Of a stretch of DNA of 64,000 nt, positions 29,592 to 39,701 are shown piece by piece. A program made the position numbers and the translations under genes. The notes under the pieces were generated by a model. That model was not told the origin of the DNA, did not search any database, and was given only the letters and a program-made list of their open reading frames with translations. Where the stretch lies: the NCBI RefSeq assembly GCF_014203665.1, contig NZ_JACHJN010000005.1, forward strand, positions 372,001 through 436,000. The letters run 5' to 3'. Position 1 is the stretch's first letter. Each line of letters begins with the position of its first letter. The DNA is from Saccharothrix tamanrassetensis (GTDB taxonomy: Bacteria > Actinomycetota > Actinomycetes > Mycobacteriales > Pseudonocardiaceae).

Positions 29592-30194
29592 ATGCTCGTA
29601 CCCGTGATCGATGACTTCGCGAAGGTGTACCTGCACAGCGACCTGCGGGAGATCCGTGAGGCGATGCTCCGGAAGCTCGACGGGCTGTCCGAGTACGACA
29701 TCCGTCGCCCCCTCACCTCGACCGGAACCAACCTGCTCGGGCTGGTCAAGCACCTGTCGGTGTCGGAGTCCCGGTACTTCGGCGAGGTCTTCGATCGTCC
29801 GTTCCCCGAGCCCGTTCCCCGGTGGGACGATCTCGAACAGCGCGGTACCGACTTGTGGGCGACCGAGGACGAATCACGCGAGGAGATCATCGATCGCTAC
29901 CGACGCGTCTGGGAACACTCCGACGCGACCATCGCTGCTCTCTCCATCGACTCGCCCGGCCACGTGCCCTGGTGGCCGCGTCCTGACGTGATGCTGTTCA
30001 ACGTTCTGGTCCACGTGCTCACGGAGACCAGTCGGCACGCCGGGCACGCCGACATCCTGCGCGAGCAGTTGGACGGCGCGGTCGAGATGGACGCGGAAGG
30101 CATGGCCCGGCGGGGGCAGGATGCAGCCTTCTGGGAGGCCCGGCGGGTGGAAATCGAGCGGGCGGCCAGGGCAGCCGATCCGACCGCGTCCTGA
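29592..30194 (+). CDS. DinB-family (DUF664) protein
   Basis: 200 residues. The DinB four-helix fold is indicated by GTNLLGLVKHLSVSESRYF (first metal His) and ETSRHAGHADILREQLDG (the HxxxH pair). DinB-like proteins bind metal; several are thiol-dependent S-transferases using mycothiol or bacillithiol, others have unknown roles. The ATG at 29592 or the GTG at 29604 may start translation. No cotranscribed partner is obvious. Confidence 0.85.
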   Translation: MLVPVIDDFAKVYLHSDLREIREAMLRKLDGLSEYDIRRPLTSTGTNLLGLVKHLSVSESRYFGEVFDRPFPEPVPRWDDLEQRGTDLWATEDESREEIIDRYRRVWEHSDATIAALSIDSPGHVPWWPRPDVMLFNVLVHVLTETSRHAGHADILREQLDGAVEMDAEGMARRGQDAAFWEARRVEIERAARAADPTAS

Positions 30195-30334
30195 CAGGTT
30201 CGCCCGGCCATCCGATCGTGGCGGGGGCAGCACGGTCGGCCCGCTTCGTCGATCATGACTCGACCTTGGTGCGAGGCCGGGGAAAGGGGAAGTTTCCAGC
30301 CGACTGCGGAGCCGTGAACAGGCAGGATAGGGGC

Positions 30335-30715
30335 ATGACGGTACGCGGCGAGTGGCGTATGGACCCTGTCCTGCACAGTGCGCTCGCGTATCTCGCGGGG
30401 CTGTTGCTCCTCGTCGGCGCGGGCGGCCTGCTCCTCACCATGGAGGAGGAGGTCGGCGGCGAGGAGTTGATGTGTGGCAGCGCGGTCACCGGACTGCACG
30501 GCTCCATCACCTATGACCCGCACGGGGAGCGGGCAGCGGAGGTGCCGGTGCACAAGGCCGTCTGCGAGAAGGCGATCAGCACCAGACGGGCCTGGGCGTG
30601 GCCGGTGACGGTGCTCGGGGTGTTGATGACGTTGGGACTCGTGTTGGCGGTGCCGTTCGTCCACCCGCAGCCCACGTGGTGGTCCGACAAGCCTCCCTGG
30701 GGCGGGCATCGATGA
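30335..30715 (+). CDS. Small two-helix membrane protein, unknown
   Basis: 126 residues from an ATG at 30335 with AGGATAGGGG upstream. Membrane segments are SALAYLAGLLLLVGAGGLLL and WPVTVLGVLMTLGLVLAVPF. Between them is a roughly 50-residue loop with two Cys (LMCGSAV, KAVCEKA). Function not recognised. Confidence 0.65.
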   Translation: MTVRGEWRMDPVLHSALAYLAGLLLLVGAGGLLLTMEEEVGGEELMCGSAVTGLHGSITYDPHGERAAEVPVHKAVCEKAISTRRAWAWPVTVLGVLMTLGLVLAVPFVHPQPTWWSDKPPWGGHR

Positions 30716-30768
30716 ACGGTTAGCCGCGTCTTCCGGTGGGCACTACTCGGGCACGAAGGAGGTGCCGG

Positions 30769-30906
30769 ATGACCACACCCGAGCCGGACGAGCGCCAGCT
30801 GGAGCGCACGCAGCAGCTCATCGACGAGGCCGACGCCATCGCGCGGGACCTGCGGCAGACCACGCCGGACCCGTTTCCGGAGTCGGAGGAGGCGGAGGAG
30901 CACTGA
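30769..30906 (+). CDS. Small acidic protein (45 residues)
   Basis: The ATG at 30769 sits behind a near-perfect Shine-Dalgarno (GAAGGAGGTGCC). The product MTTPEPDERQLERTQQLIDE continues with EADAIARDLRQTTPDPF and an acidic SEEAEEH tail. It looks like one amphipathic helix followed by a disordered acidic end. Its ribosome binding site is among the best in the window, which is why I call it. Function unknown. Confidence 0.6.
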   Translation: MTTPEPDERQLERTQQLIDEADAIARDLRQTTPDPFPESEEAEEH

Positions 30907-31158
30907 CCCTGCGGGGTCCGACCGTCCGGGGGACACCGGAGAACTCCCGCCAAGAACCCGGACGGCGTTCCCGCTCCTGGATCGAGGTGCTGCTGCGCAC
31001 CCAGGGAGGTGGTCACCGGCGGCCGGCAACCCGGCGACGGCCGCCCCCAAGGCACCATCGGCTCAAGCCGGACGAAGCACCCCGTGACGTCTCGTGACAC
31101 CGATGACGCCCGGGGTGCGATTCGACAGGTGACGTCCGGCAGGTGTCGCCCGGGGGAG

Positions 31159-31614
31159 TCAGCCCCGTTGCTCAGGTCCCGGGTACTGCCCGCGCGACCG
31201 CTCCACCGCCGTTGTCGCCACACCCAGCACGACCATCGCCGCCCCCAGCCCGAAGTGCAGCCAGTTGTCCGCCGCGTTCACCGGCAACGGCCCGCCTTCG
31301 TGGATGATCGAGCCGTAGACCCACAGCAGCAGGTAAAGCCCACCGCCGACCACCAGGAACATGCGAGACGGCCCGCGCCGCGCCGACGCGAGCACACCCA
31401 GCACCCCGAACAGCAGGTGCACGAGGTTGTGCAACGCCGACACCGCGAACACGCCGAACAGCAACGCGTGCGAATGCGGCCCGGCGAACGCCAGGTCACC
31501 AGAGGTCGCGCCGGGGATGAACCCCAGCACGCCGACCGCCAGGAATGCCACACCGACCAGCAGCGCGGCGGCCTGCACCGGACGCCGACCGGTGCGGATG
31601 GTCGTATTCGCCAT
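31159..31614 (-). CDS. DUF4383 membrane protein
   Basis: 151 residues, four membrane helices. Family features visible are LVGVAFLAVGVLGFIPG, HALLFGVFAVSALHNLVHLL and ADNWLHFGLGAAMV. DUF4383 proteins are small actinobacterial membrane proteins of unknown function. The ATG at 31614 lies 31 bases downstream of a SigB/SigF-like promoter (31645-31670), suggesting general-stress expression. Confidence 0.85.
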   Translation of the reverse strand: MANTTIRTGRRPVQAAALLVGVAFLAVGVLGFIPGATSGDLAFAGPHSHALLFGVFAVSALHNLVHLLFGVLGVLASARRGPSRMFLVVGGGLYLLLWVYGSIIHEGGPLPVNAADNWLHFGLGAAMVVLGVATTAVERSRGQYPGPEQRG

Positions 31615-31965
31615 CGTCCGTCCTTCCCTTGCCCCGGTGATCGGGTACCCGTAGGGGTGGTGGGAAACCCGGTCTTGTCGCCCATCCGGGTGAAACTGAT
31701 CGGGATCTGCTCCAACGAGCGACGGCCCTGCGGACGTCGTGCCGATGTGCCGAAAGGCCGCAGGTGGCACACGGGTGTGCCGGAGGGACCGCGGATGCCG
31801 GATAGGACGAAGCGCCGCAACACCGCCCACCTGCCCGAGTCCGCCATCAGCGCCCGAGACCGCTCAACGGTGGCACGCGCCTGACCCGGTGACCGTCCCG
31901 GTCGACGTCCAGTGCCGTGCCCTGGGACGTCGACCGGGTGGTCAGCGTGGCGATGGCTCAGTTCG
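31615..31965. other. Intergenic region 5' of DUF4383 and 3' of rph
   Basis: Contains the SigB-like promoter at 31645-31670. The remainder (31700-31965) has open frames but no convincing protein and no clear terminator. Confidence 0.45.
31645..31670 (-). promoter_or_regulatory. SigB/SigF-like stress promoter
   Basis: On the minus strand GGTTT-N14-GGGTAC, close to the actinobacterial stress-sigma consensus (GGTTT-N14..17-GGGTAT), ends 31 bases before the DUF4383 ATG. Confidence 0.55.
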
Positions 31966-34566
31966 TCACGTCGCGGGCAGGATCTCGACGTACCCGTCGG
32001 TGCCGTTCACGCGGATCCGCTGCCCGTCCTGGATCGAGCGCGTGGCGTGTTCCACCCCGACGACGGCCGGCAGGCCGTATTCCCGTGCGATCACGGCACC
32101 GTGGGTCATCAGGCCCCCGACCTCCGTCACCAGGCCCTTGACCGCGACGAACAGGGGCGACCAACTGGGGTCCGTGTGAGCCGTGACCAGGATGTCGCCC
32201 GGTTCGAGATCGGCCTCTGCCAGGTCCAGGATGACCCGTGCCCGTCCTTCGACGGTCCCGGCGGAAACCGGCAGGCCGACCAGCGCACCGGCCGGCAGGT
32301 CGTCGCGTCGGTACGCTCCGGCGACGGCCTCGCCGTCCGACGTGAGCACCCGGGGCGGCGTGAGCGCTTGGTACGACCCGAACTCCTCCTTGCGCCGACG
32401 GATGAGCTCGCCGTCGACCTGGTTCGTGCGCACGACTTCCTGAAGTTCCTGGAACCTCAGGAAGAAGATGTCCTCCACCTCGCCGAGCACGTCGGCCCGG
32501 ACGAGGCGCTCGGCCTCGCCCAGCAGAGCCTGCTTGTAGACGAAGTAGCGGCTGACCATGCCGTACTTCGGGTACTCCCGGTACCCGGCGAACGTCCGGA
32601 CGCGATCGATGTTCCGTTTGGTCTCCTCGGCCTTCCGCTCCCCGTCCGGCAGGGCCCGCAAGCGCTCCAGCAGTTCCTGTTCCTTCTTCCACGCCTCCTG
32701 CCGCCCCTGCTCGAAGCGGCGTCCGCCGGCGCCCGGCTCGGAGTTCCTGATGTTGGTGAGGAGCATGGGCAGGAGCGTGCTGGGGCGTTCGCTCCAGCGC
32801 GGCCTCGTGATGTCGATCTCGCCGACGCAGCGCATGCCGTACCTGTCGAGGTAGGCCCGGATGGCGTCGCGTGCCTCCCGCCCGCCCGTGAGCCCGTCCA
32901 GCTCGTCCAGGAAGCCATCGTCCTCGACGTCGTGCAGGAAGGCGACGACTTCCGGGTACGGGCGGATCACGTCCGCGACGTCGAGGAGCGCCAGCCCCAT
33001 CTCCGAGGTGACGTTGTGGGGGACGGACTGCGTGAGGGTGTCGGCCGCGTTCTTCTCGCCCAACCACTCCTGCAGTCGCTCGTTGAGCCACCACGTCGTC
33101 TGCATCCCGGCCATGATCGCCTGGTGGCTCTGCGGATCGAACAGGATCCGTCGCAGTTCCTGGATGTCCGACAGGATGAAGTCGAGCAGTTCGGGTCCGG
33201 ACTTCGCCCGGATCTCTCCCTTCAACGCGGCAACGGAAGCCTCGCCGCGCCCGATCAGCTCGGTGACGATGGCCGGATCGGTCTCGATCGTGGCCGGCGC
33301 GACGCCCGGCACCTGCTCGCCGGGACCGTCGTCCGGGAGCGTCGGGAGGAAGCCGTCGCGTTCGACGATGGTCCGCAGCGCGTCCCCGATCAGCGGATCG
33401 GACTTCCCCACGGCGCCCATGAGGTCGACCCGGCTCGCGGGCGACGCCAGCATCCGGGTGACGTCGACGAACAACCTCCCACCGGCCTCGGCCATGGGCC
33501 GGGGTGTGGTGAGTTGCCACAGCGAGAGCCCCAGGGGCTTCATGGGGTCGGTCATCATCTGCTGGTGACCGACGGAGACGTAGACGTGGTTCTCCCCGTC
33601 GCCGGTCTCGGGCACGGGGAACAGCGTGGTGATCGGCCGGCTCTGGACGACCTGGAAGCCGTCGTCGACCAGGCACCACTCGATGTCCTGGGGACGGCCG
33701 AAGTGCGCCTCGATCCGTCGACCCAGTCGCACGAGCCGCACGACCTGCTCGTCCGTCAGCGCCGGCTGCTCCTGCCGCGCGGGCTCGATCGCCTGTTCCC
33801 GCGTTCCCCCTCCCGACACGGCGCGGATGGCGAGCTTCTTGGCGGCGACCGCCTTGGCGACGACCTCGTCGTCCCGCACCTGGTAGCTGTCGGCGTTCAC
33901 CAGGCCGGAGACCAGGGCCTCGCCGAGGCCGAAGCCGGCCTCCACGGAGGCGACCTTCCGGTTGGACGTGACGGGGTCGGCGGTGAACAGGACGCCGGCC
34001 GCGTGCGGGAAGACCATCTGCTGCACGACCACGGCCATGTGGACCTTGCGGTGGTCGAAGCCGTTGCGCAGCCGGTAGGTCACGGCCCGCTCGGTGAACA
34101 GCGAGGCCCAGCACCGGCTGATGTGCCGGAGGACCGCCGTCGGCCCCACCACGTTCAGGTAGGTGTCCTGCTGGCCCGCGAAGGAGGCCGCCGGCAGGTC
34201 CTCCGCCGTCGCGCTCGACCGGACGGCGCAGGCGGTCCGCTCGCCGAGCCCGGCGAGTGCGTCGGTGATCGCCGCCGCCACGTCGTCGGGGACGACGATC
34301 CCTTCGAGGGTGTCTCGAATCTCCGCGCTGCGCGTGCTGATCGCCTCCCGGTCGTCCGGTTCCAGGCGCGACAACCGATCCAGCCGATCGCCGATGGACG
34401 GCGCGTCCTCCATGATCCGCCGGAAGGCGTCCGTCGTCACGCAGAACCCGGCCGGCACGCGGATGCCTTCGATCCGCGAAAGCTCCCCCAGGTGCGCGCC
34501 CTTGCCGCCGACCACAGCGACCTGCGTCCGGTCGACCTCCTGAAGACCGAGCACGTAGCTGCCCAC
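31966..34566 (-). CDS. rph: Rifamycin-inactivating phosphotransferase
   Basis: 866 residues, the same size as characterised Rph enzymes. Domains in order: an ATP-grasp PEP-synthase-like domain (GGKGAHLGELSRIEGIRVPAG, AVRSSATAEDLPAASFAGQ), a rifamycin-binding middle domain beginning near SVGHQQMMTDPMKPLGLSLW, and a C-terminal swivelling His domain with the phospho-carrier His822 in GGLMTHGAVIAREYG. The enzyme transfers the beta-phosphate of ATP to rifamycins. PEP synthase is the alternative, but the GHQQMMTD block and the RAE upstream favour Rph. The GTG at 34566 is preceded by GGGAGG. Confidence 0.9.
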   Translation of the reverse strand: MGSYVLGLQEVDRTQVAVVGGKGAHLGELSRIEGIRVPAGFCVTTDAFRRIMEDAPSIGDRLDRLSRLEPDDREAISTRSAEIRDTLEGIVVPDDVAAAITDALAGLGERTACAVRSSATAEDLPAASFAGQQDTYLNVVGPTAVLRHISRCWASLFTERAVTYRLRNGFDHRKVHMAVVVQQMVFPHAAGVLFTADPVTSNRKVASVEAGFGLGEALVSGLVNADSYQVRDDEVVAKAVAAKKLAIRAVSGGGTREQAIEPARQEQPALTDEQVVRLVRLGRRIEAHFGRPQDIEWCLVDDGFQVVQSRPITTLFPVPETGDGENHVYVSVGHQQMMTDPMKPLGLSLWQLTTPRPMAEAGGRLFVDVTRMLASPASRVDLMGAVGKSDPLIGDALRTIVERDGFLPTLPDDGPGEQVPGVAPATIETDPAIVTELIGRGEASVAALKGEIRAKSGPELLDFILSDIQELRRILFDPQSHQAIMAGMQTTWWLNERLQEWLGEKNAADTLTQSVPHNVTSEMGLALLDVADVIRPYPEVVAFLHDVEDDGFLDELDGLTGGREARDAIRAYLDRYGMRCVGEIDITRPRWSERPSTLLPMLLTNIRNSEPGAGGRRFEQGRQEAWKKEQELLERLRALPDGERKAEETKRNIDRVRTFAGYREYPKYGMVSRYFVYKQALLGEAERLVRADVLGEVEDIFFLRFQELQEVVRTNQVDGELIRRRKEEFGSYQALTPPRVLTSDGEAVAGAYRRDDLPAGALVGLPVSAGTVEGRARVILDLAEADLEPGDILVTAHTDPSWSPLFVAVKGLVTEVGGLMTHGAVIAREYGLPAVVGVEHATRSIQDGQRIRVNGTDGYVEILPAT

Positions 34567-34722
34567 CCGTTCACCCTCCCCGTCCGCCCCATCGGGCCTG
34601 TCTCGCTCCTCTTCCGCCCCCCGACCCTCGGGACCGGGCTTATTCGCCTGTGGTGACAGCTTGTTGATGGAGTCCTCATTTCCGCAGGTTCCGGCTTCGG
34701 CCGGTGATTCTGCGGTACGACC

Positions 34723-34743
34723 GGGGTCTTGCCGCAAGACCCC
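34723..34743. promoter_or_regulatory. Rifamycin-associated element (RAE)
   Basis: A 21-bp palindrome, perfect except for the central base, with core CTTGCGGCAAG on the coding strand of rph, flanked by GGGGT and ACCCC. It matches the published RAE (GGGGCTTGCGGCAAGGCCC) in its core. On the rph strand a TATAGC -10-like hexamer lies just upstream (34751-34756). RAEs mark rifamycin-inducible genes. Confidence 0.85.
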
Positions 34744-35020
34744 CTCTCTGCTATATGTTGAAAGTGGCAGGAATGGTCGGCCTCTTTGCCGTGCCGTCGA
34801 TCACCGGGTCCAACCCCGGGAAGCGGTGCTCAGCCGCCCGGCCTGGTCCGCCGCAGTGCTTTGGTCCGCCGCAGTGACCCGGTCCGCGGGCTGAACCGCT
34901 CCACGGCGTCCTTCAGGGAACACCCGAACCCGTCGCGGACTGCCTTGATCGTCTCTCCACGGTGACGGGCACGTCCGGCACGTCGCGGACCGGGGCACCG
35001 CCACCGGACGGTTCAGCCTG

Positions 35021-35055
35021 CCGGCGGCGGGGCTCCGGACGAGCCCCGCCGCCGG
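35021..35055 (-). terminator. Hairpin terminator after the M28 peptidase gene
   Basis: Perfect 14-bp arms CCGGCGGCGGGGCT / AGCCCCGCCGCCGG with a 7-base loop, 7 bases after the stop. Confidence 0.7.
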
Positions 35056-35062
35056 TGCCGGC

Positions 35063-36553
<1,491 letters not shown>

Positions 36554-36567
36554 CTACGCTGCGGAAC

Positions 36568-37266
36568 GTGACCCCTGTCCGGAACACCCTGCTCGCCCTG
36601 TGCGCCGTGCTCGTCGTCGGCGCGTGCAGCGGCACCCCCGCCCCGACGACCCCGACGAACTCGTCCGGTGCCTCGCCGACCGCCGGCACGGCCGCTGCCG
36701 ACGAGACGGCGGCGGTCCGCACGGCGTTCGAGGACTACAAGAAGGCCGCCCTCGCGAAGGACGGTGCCGCCACGGTGAACCTGCTCTCCGCCGGCATGCA
36801 CCGCTTCTACGACGAGAGCCGCGTGCTCGCCCTCACCGGGGGCGCGGACAAGGTGGGCGCCCTCCCGCCGTCCAGCGCGTTCGTGGTCTACGCCCTGCGC
36901 GCCGAGTTCGACGCCGCCACCCTGCGCGCCGCGTCACCGGCCGACCTGGTGAAGTCGGCCGTGGAGAAGAACCTCGTCGGGGAGAACGCCCGGAGCGCGG
37001 AGCTGGGCGAGATCACCGTGAACGGCGACGCCGCGACCGCGCTGATGGTCATGCAGGGCAAGCAGACCGACATCGAGCTGCCGTTCGCCAAGGAGGGCGG
37101 CCGGTGGCGGATGGACCCGCGTCCGCTCCTCGCGCACGCCGACGACGCGCTGCGCGATGCCGCCAAGCAGCGGGGCGTGGCCGTCGAGGAGATGTTGGAC
37201 GGCGTGCTGGCGCAGCGGTACGGGGCCGAGCGGGTGCCCGCGTTGAAGAAGCCGCTGGAGGGCTGA
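36568..37266 (+). CDS. Putative lipoprotein, unknown function
   Basis: 232 residues from a GTG at 36568. The signal MTPVRNTLLALCAVLVVGAC ends in a lipobox VGAC, followed by a Thr/Pro/Ser-rich linker. The mature part (from about residue 45: AAVRTAFEDYKKAALAKDGA) resembles an NTF2/SnoaL-like or DUF4878-like alpha+beta fold with AATALMVMQGKQTDIELPF. Probably surface-anchored. It converges on the kinase gene. Confidence 0.7.
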   Translation: MTPVRNTLLALCAVLVVGACSGTPAPTTPTNSSGASPTAGTAAADETAAVRTAFEDYKKAALAKDGAATVNLLSAGMHRFYDESRVLALTGGADKVGALPPSSAFVVYALRAEFDAATLRAASPADLVKSAVEKNLVGENARSAELGEITVNGDAATALMVMQGKQTDIELPFAKEGGRWRMDPRPLLAHADDALRDAAKQRGVAVEEMLDGVLAQRYGAERVPALKKPLEG

Positions 37267-37301
37267 CGTCGGACGTGCCGGCCGCCGTGCGCCGGGCCGC
37301 T

Positions 37302-39701
37302 TCAGTCCGGGTTGGCGTGCACCGGATGCTTCGGGGCGGCGAGGGGTCGCGGGCGGTGGTTCGCCTCTGCCTCGTAGCGGAGGCGTTCGGCCGCCAGGAA
37401 GCAGCGGTTCAGGCCGGTGCGCACGTCGAGGGCGTTGATGCCGGTCTTGAGCACGTAGAACAGGCCGATGTTCACCAGCGCCACCGACAGGGCGTACACG
37501 TAGGTGTCCTTGAGCGTGCCGTTCATGATCAGGTAGGCGAAGACCCACACCGTCACGCTGTACAGGGTGACCGTCGGTCCCCACTGCCGGAACGCGTCGA
37601 GACCGATGATCTTCTGGTGCTCCGGCGGCACGGTGCTGAGCTCGGCTGCCCGGGCCAGCGCGAGGTACCGGGTCGCGAACGCCGCGCACAGCACGTTGGA
37701 GAACACGACCCCGGAGTAGCCGATGGCGGTGCTGAGCGGCCAGTCCCGCACGTCGACCAGGTTCACCCAGAGGATCAGCCACGACGCCCACGGCGCCATG
37801 GCCCGGATCGCGATCTCCGCCGCGATCCGCAGCGGTGCCCCCGGCAACGCGGATGACCTCGCCACCAGCGTGGTGACACCGCTCAGGATGTTCTGGTAGT
37901 AGCGGACCGACGCCAGCGCGAAGCTCAGGCCGATGATGCGGGCGGGGAGGTTCTCCCACACCAACCCCAGTTTGTAGTCCGGTACGCGCAGGTCGTCGAC
38001 GAGGGGGATGACCCCCGGCGGCACGTCCCAGGGGCGCAGCACCAGCTGCACCGGCGGGCCGAGCACGTCGATGCCGATGTCGCGCAGGAACCACAGGACG
38101 CAGACCGTGGTACTGGTGAAGTAGCTCAGCGACGACACCACCGAGAAGAACAGCAGCCACCGCGCGTGCATCGACCTCCGCGGATCGGCGAGCACCCCCT
38201 GCTGCTTGCGCATTCGGTAGATGCGCCGTCGTCGCTTGGGTTCGCGGGACGCCGGGAACAGCGTCCGCACGGTCTCGGTCACGGTGTGCCGGTCGTAGGG
38301 GATGGCGCGCGGGCGCAGGTCGGGGTCGTCCACCAGCGCGGCCTGGGTGACGTCGAGTTCCTGTTCCAGCACCTGCCGCAGGTAGTGGTAGACGTCGGCG
38401 TCGTCGATCGGGACCGGGAAGACCAGCAGTCGGCGGTCGGGGCGCACGTCGATCAGGTCCTCGACGACGCGGGCGATCAGCGGTGCCTGGCCGTAGAAGC
38501 GGTCCGGGATGGTGTCGTCGCGGTTCGCGCCGACGTCGCCGAGTGCGATCAGGATGTGGCCGAGGGAGTACAGGTCGGCCTTGGCCACGTCCTCGGAGTT
38601 GGCGCGCACCTCCGGCGCGACGTACGCGCTCTGCGCGGTGCGCGGGCCCGCGAACGCCCCGCTGTAGAGGTAGTTGCGGCCGAAGTCCACGAAGGTCAGG
38701 TCGTAGGCCCGGCCGTCGCGGTCGGGGACGCGGCGGTGCACGATGACGTTGGTCGGCGACAGGTCCTCGTGGCGCTTGCCGGACCGGTGCAGTTCGGCCA
38801 ACGCGGTCAGCAGGGGCAGGCCGACCTTGCGGATCAGGTCCAGCCGCACGTTCCCGGCCGGTGACGGCTGCCGTCGCCGGAAGCGGCCGACCACCGGGAG
38901 GGCGGCTTCCCGCTTGAGCTCGTCGATCTCCTCCGCGAGGGTGCGGCCCTCCGCGAAGTCCATGAGGATCCAGTTGTCCGTGCTCGCCCAGACGCGGACC
39001 ATGTGGCCGACTGTCCGCCCGCTCGCGTCGAGCGAGTTGTGGTCGGTCTCGTAGGAGCGGGTCTTCGCCGCGATCACCGGGATGTCGGCGTACGGGAAGA
39101 GCACGCACTTGAGGGCGAACTCGGTGTGCCGCGCGGTCACCTGGCCGGGCTTCCCGCGCAGCAGGAACGACGTCGACCCGTGCCGGTGGAACTCGAACCG
39201 CGCGTCCCGCACGACCGCCCACTCGCTGCCGACGTGGTGTTCGGCGGTGCGGGCCGGCGAGTACAGCTCGACGAGGGCGCGCCGCACCGAGTCGTCCTGG
39301 ACCAGGGGGTGGCACACGCCCTGGCAGTCGTGGGCCTCCTGGGCCGCGCCGGCGTCGGACTGCGCCATGGTGGTCAGCGTGATCAGCAGGACCGACAGGT
39401 ACCCGAACACCTCGGACTCGTGCCGCTGGTGACCGCCCGCGCGACGGGTCTTGAAGCTGCGGCACCAACCGGTCAGCGCCGCGATGGCGGTCGCGCGCTC
39501 GACGCCCGCCTCGAGCTGGAACGACAGCTTGTCGAGCGGAATCCGCACCAGGACCTGCCGCCACTCGGCCGCGCTGCCGCACAGCTCGTGGATCTCGCGC
39601 AGCGCCCGGCTCTCCGAGTCGTGTCGCCCGAGGCGCAGGACGTGGCGCAGCACGTGGCGCAGGACATCGGCACCCGTGGGCTCGGTGCGGATGTCGGTCA
39701 T
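37302..39701 (-). CDS. Membrane-anchored eukaryotic-like kinase domain protein
   Basis: 799 residues. Residues 1-170 are an unrecognised N-terminal domain with a hydrophobic segment near 100-112. Residues about 175-475 are a protein-kinase-like domain: Lys198 in FALKCV, catalytic loop RHEDLSPTNVIV with Asp313 and Asn318 (HED instead of HRD), DFG at 339-341 and APE at 362-364. A basic linker (KRRRRIYRMRKQ) leads to about six membrane helices in residues 513-755. The core catalytic residues are intact, so it may be active. The ATG overlaps the patatin stop by 4 bp. Target unknown. Confidence 0.75.
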   Translation of the reverse strand: MTDIRTEPTGADVLRHVLRHVLRLGRHDSESRALREIHELCGSAAEWRQVLVRIPLDKLSFQLEAGVERATAIAALTGWCRSFKTRRAGGHQRHESEVFGYLSVLLITLTTMAQSDAGAAQEAHDCQGVCHPLVQDDSVRRALVELYSPARTAEHHVGSEWAVVRDARFEFHRHGSTSFLLRGKPGQVTARHTEFALKCVLFPYADIPVIAAKTRSYETDHNSLDASGRTVGHMVRVWASTDNWILMDFAEGRTLAEEIDELKREAALPVVGRFRRRQPSPAGNVRLDLIRKVGLPLLTALAELHRSGKRHEDLSPTNVIVHRRVPDRDGRAYDLTFVDFGRNYLYSGAFAGPRTAQSAYVAPEVRANSEDVAKADLYSLGHILIALGDVGANRDDTIPDRFYGQAPLIARVVEDLIDVRPDRRLLVFPVPIDDADVYHYLRQVLEQELDVTQAALVDDPDLRPRAIPYDRHTVTETVRTLFPASREPKRRRRIYRMRKQQGVLADPRRSMHARWLLFFSVVSSLSYFTSTTVCVLWFLRDIGIDVLGPPVQLVLRPWDVPPGVIPLVDDLRVPDYKLGLVWENLPARIIGLSFALASVRYYQNILSGVTTLVARSSALPGAPLRIAAEIAIRAMAPWASWLILWVNLVDVRDWPLSTAIGYSGVVFSNVLCAAFATRYLALARAAELSTVPPEHQKIIGLDAFRQWGPTVTLYSVTVWVFAYLIMNGTLKDTYVYALSVALVNIGLFYVLKTGINALDVRTGLNRCFLAAERLRYEAEANHRPRPLAAPKHPVHANPD

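Larger units (their letters stand above)
34567..35062. other. rph leader and upstream region
   Basis: Besides the RAE (34723-34743) and the peptidase terminator (35021-35055), the minus strand between about 34966 and 34833 reads ETIKAVRDGFGCSLKDAVER then FSPRTGSL. It faintly resembles the C-terminal domain of ribosomal protein bL12 and may be a remnant; there is no credible start. A 14-base GGTCCGCCGCAGTG direct repeat lies at about 34846-34877. Confidence 0.4.

Noticed and set aside
31966..34566. Phosphoenolpyruvate synthase
   Set aside because: Overall architecture is shared, but the SVGHQQMMTD block, the length and the upstream RAE fit rifamycin phosphotransferase better.
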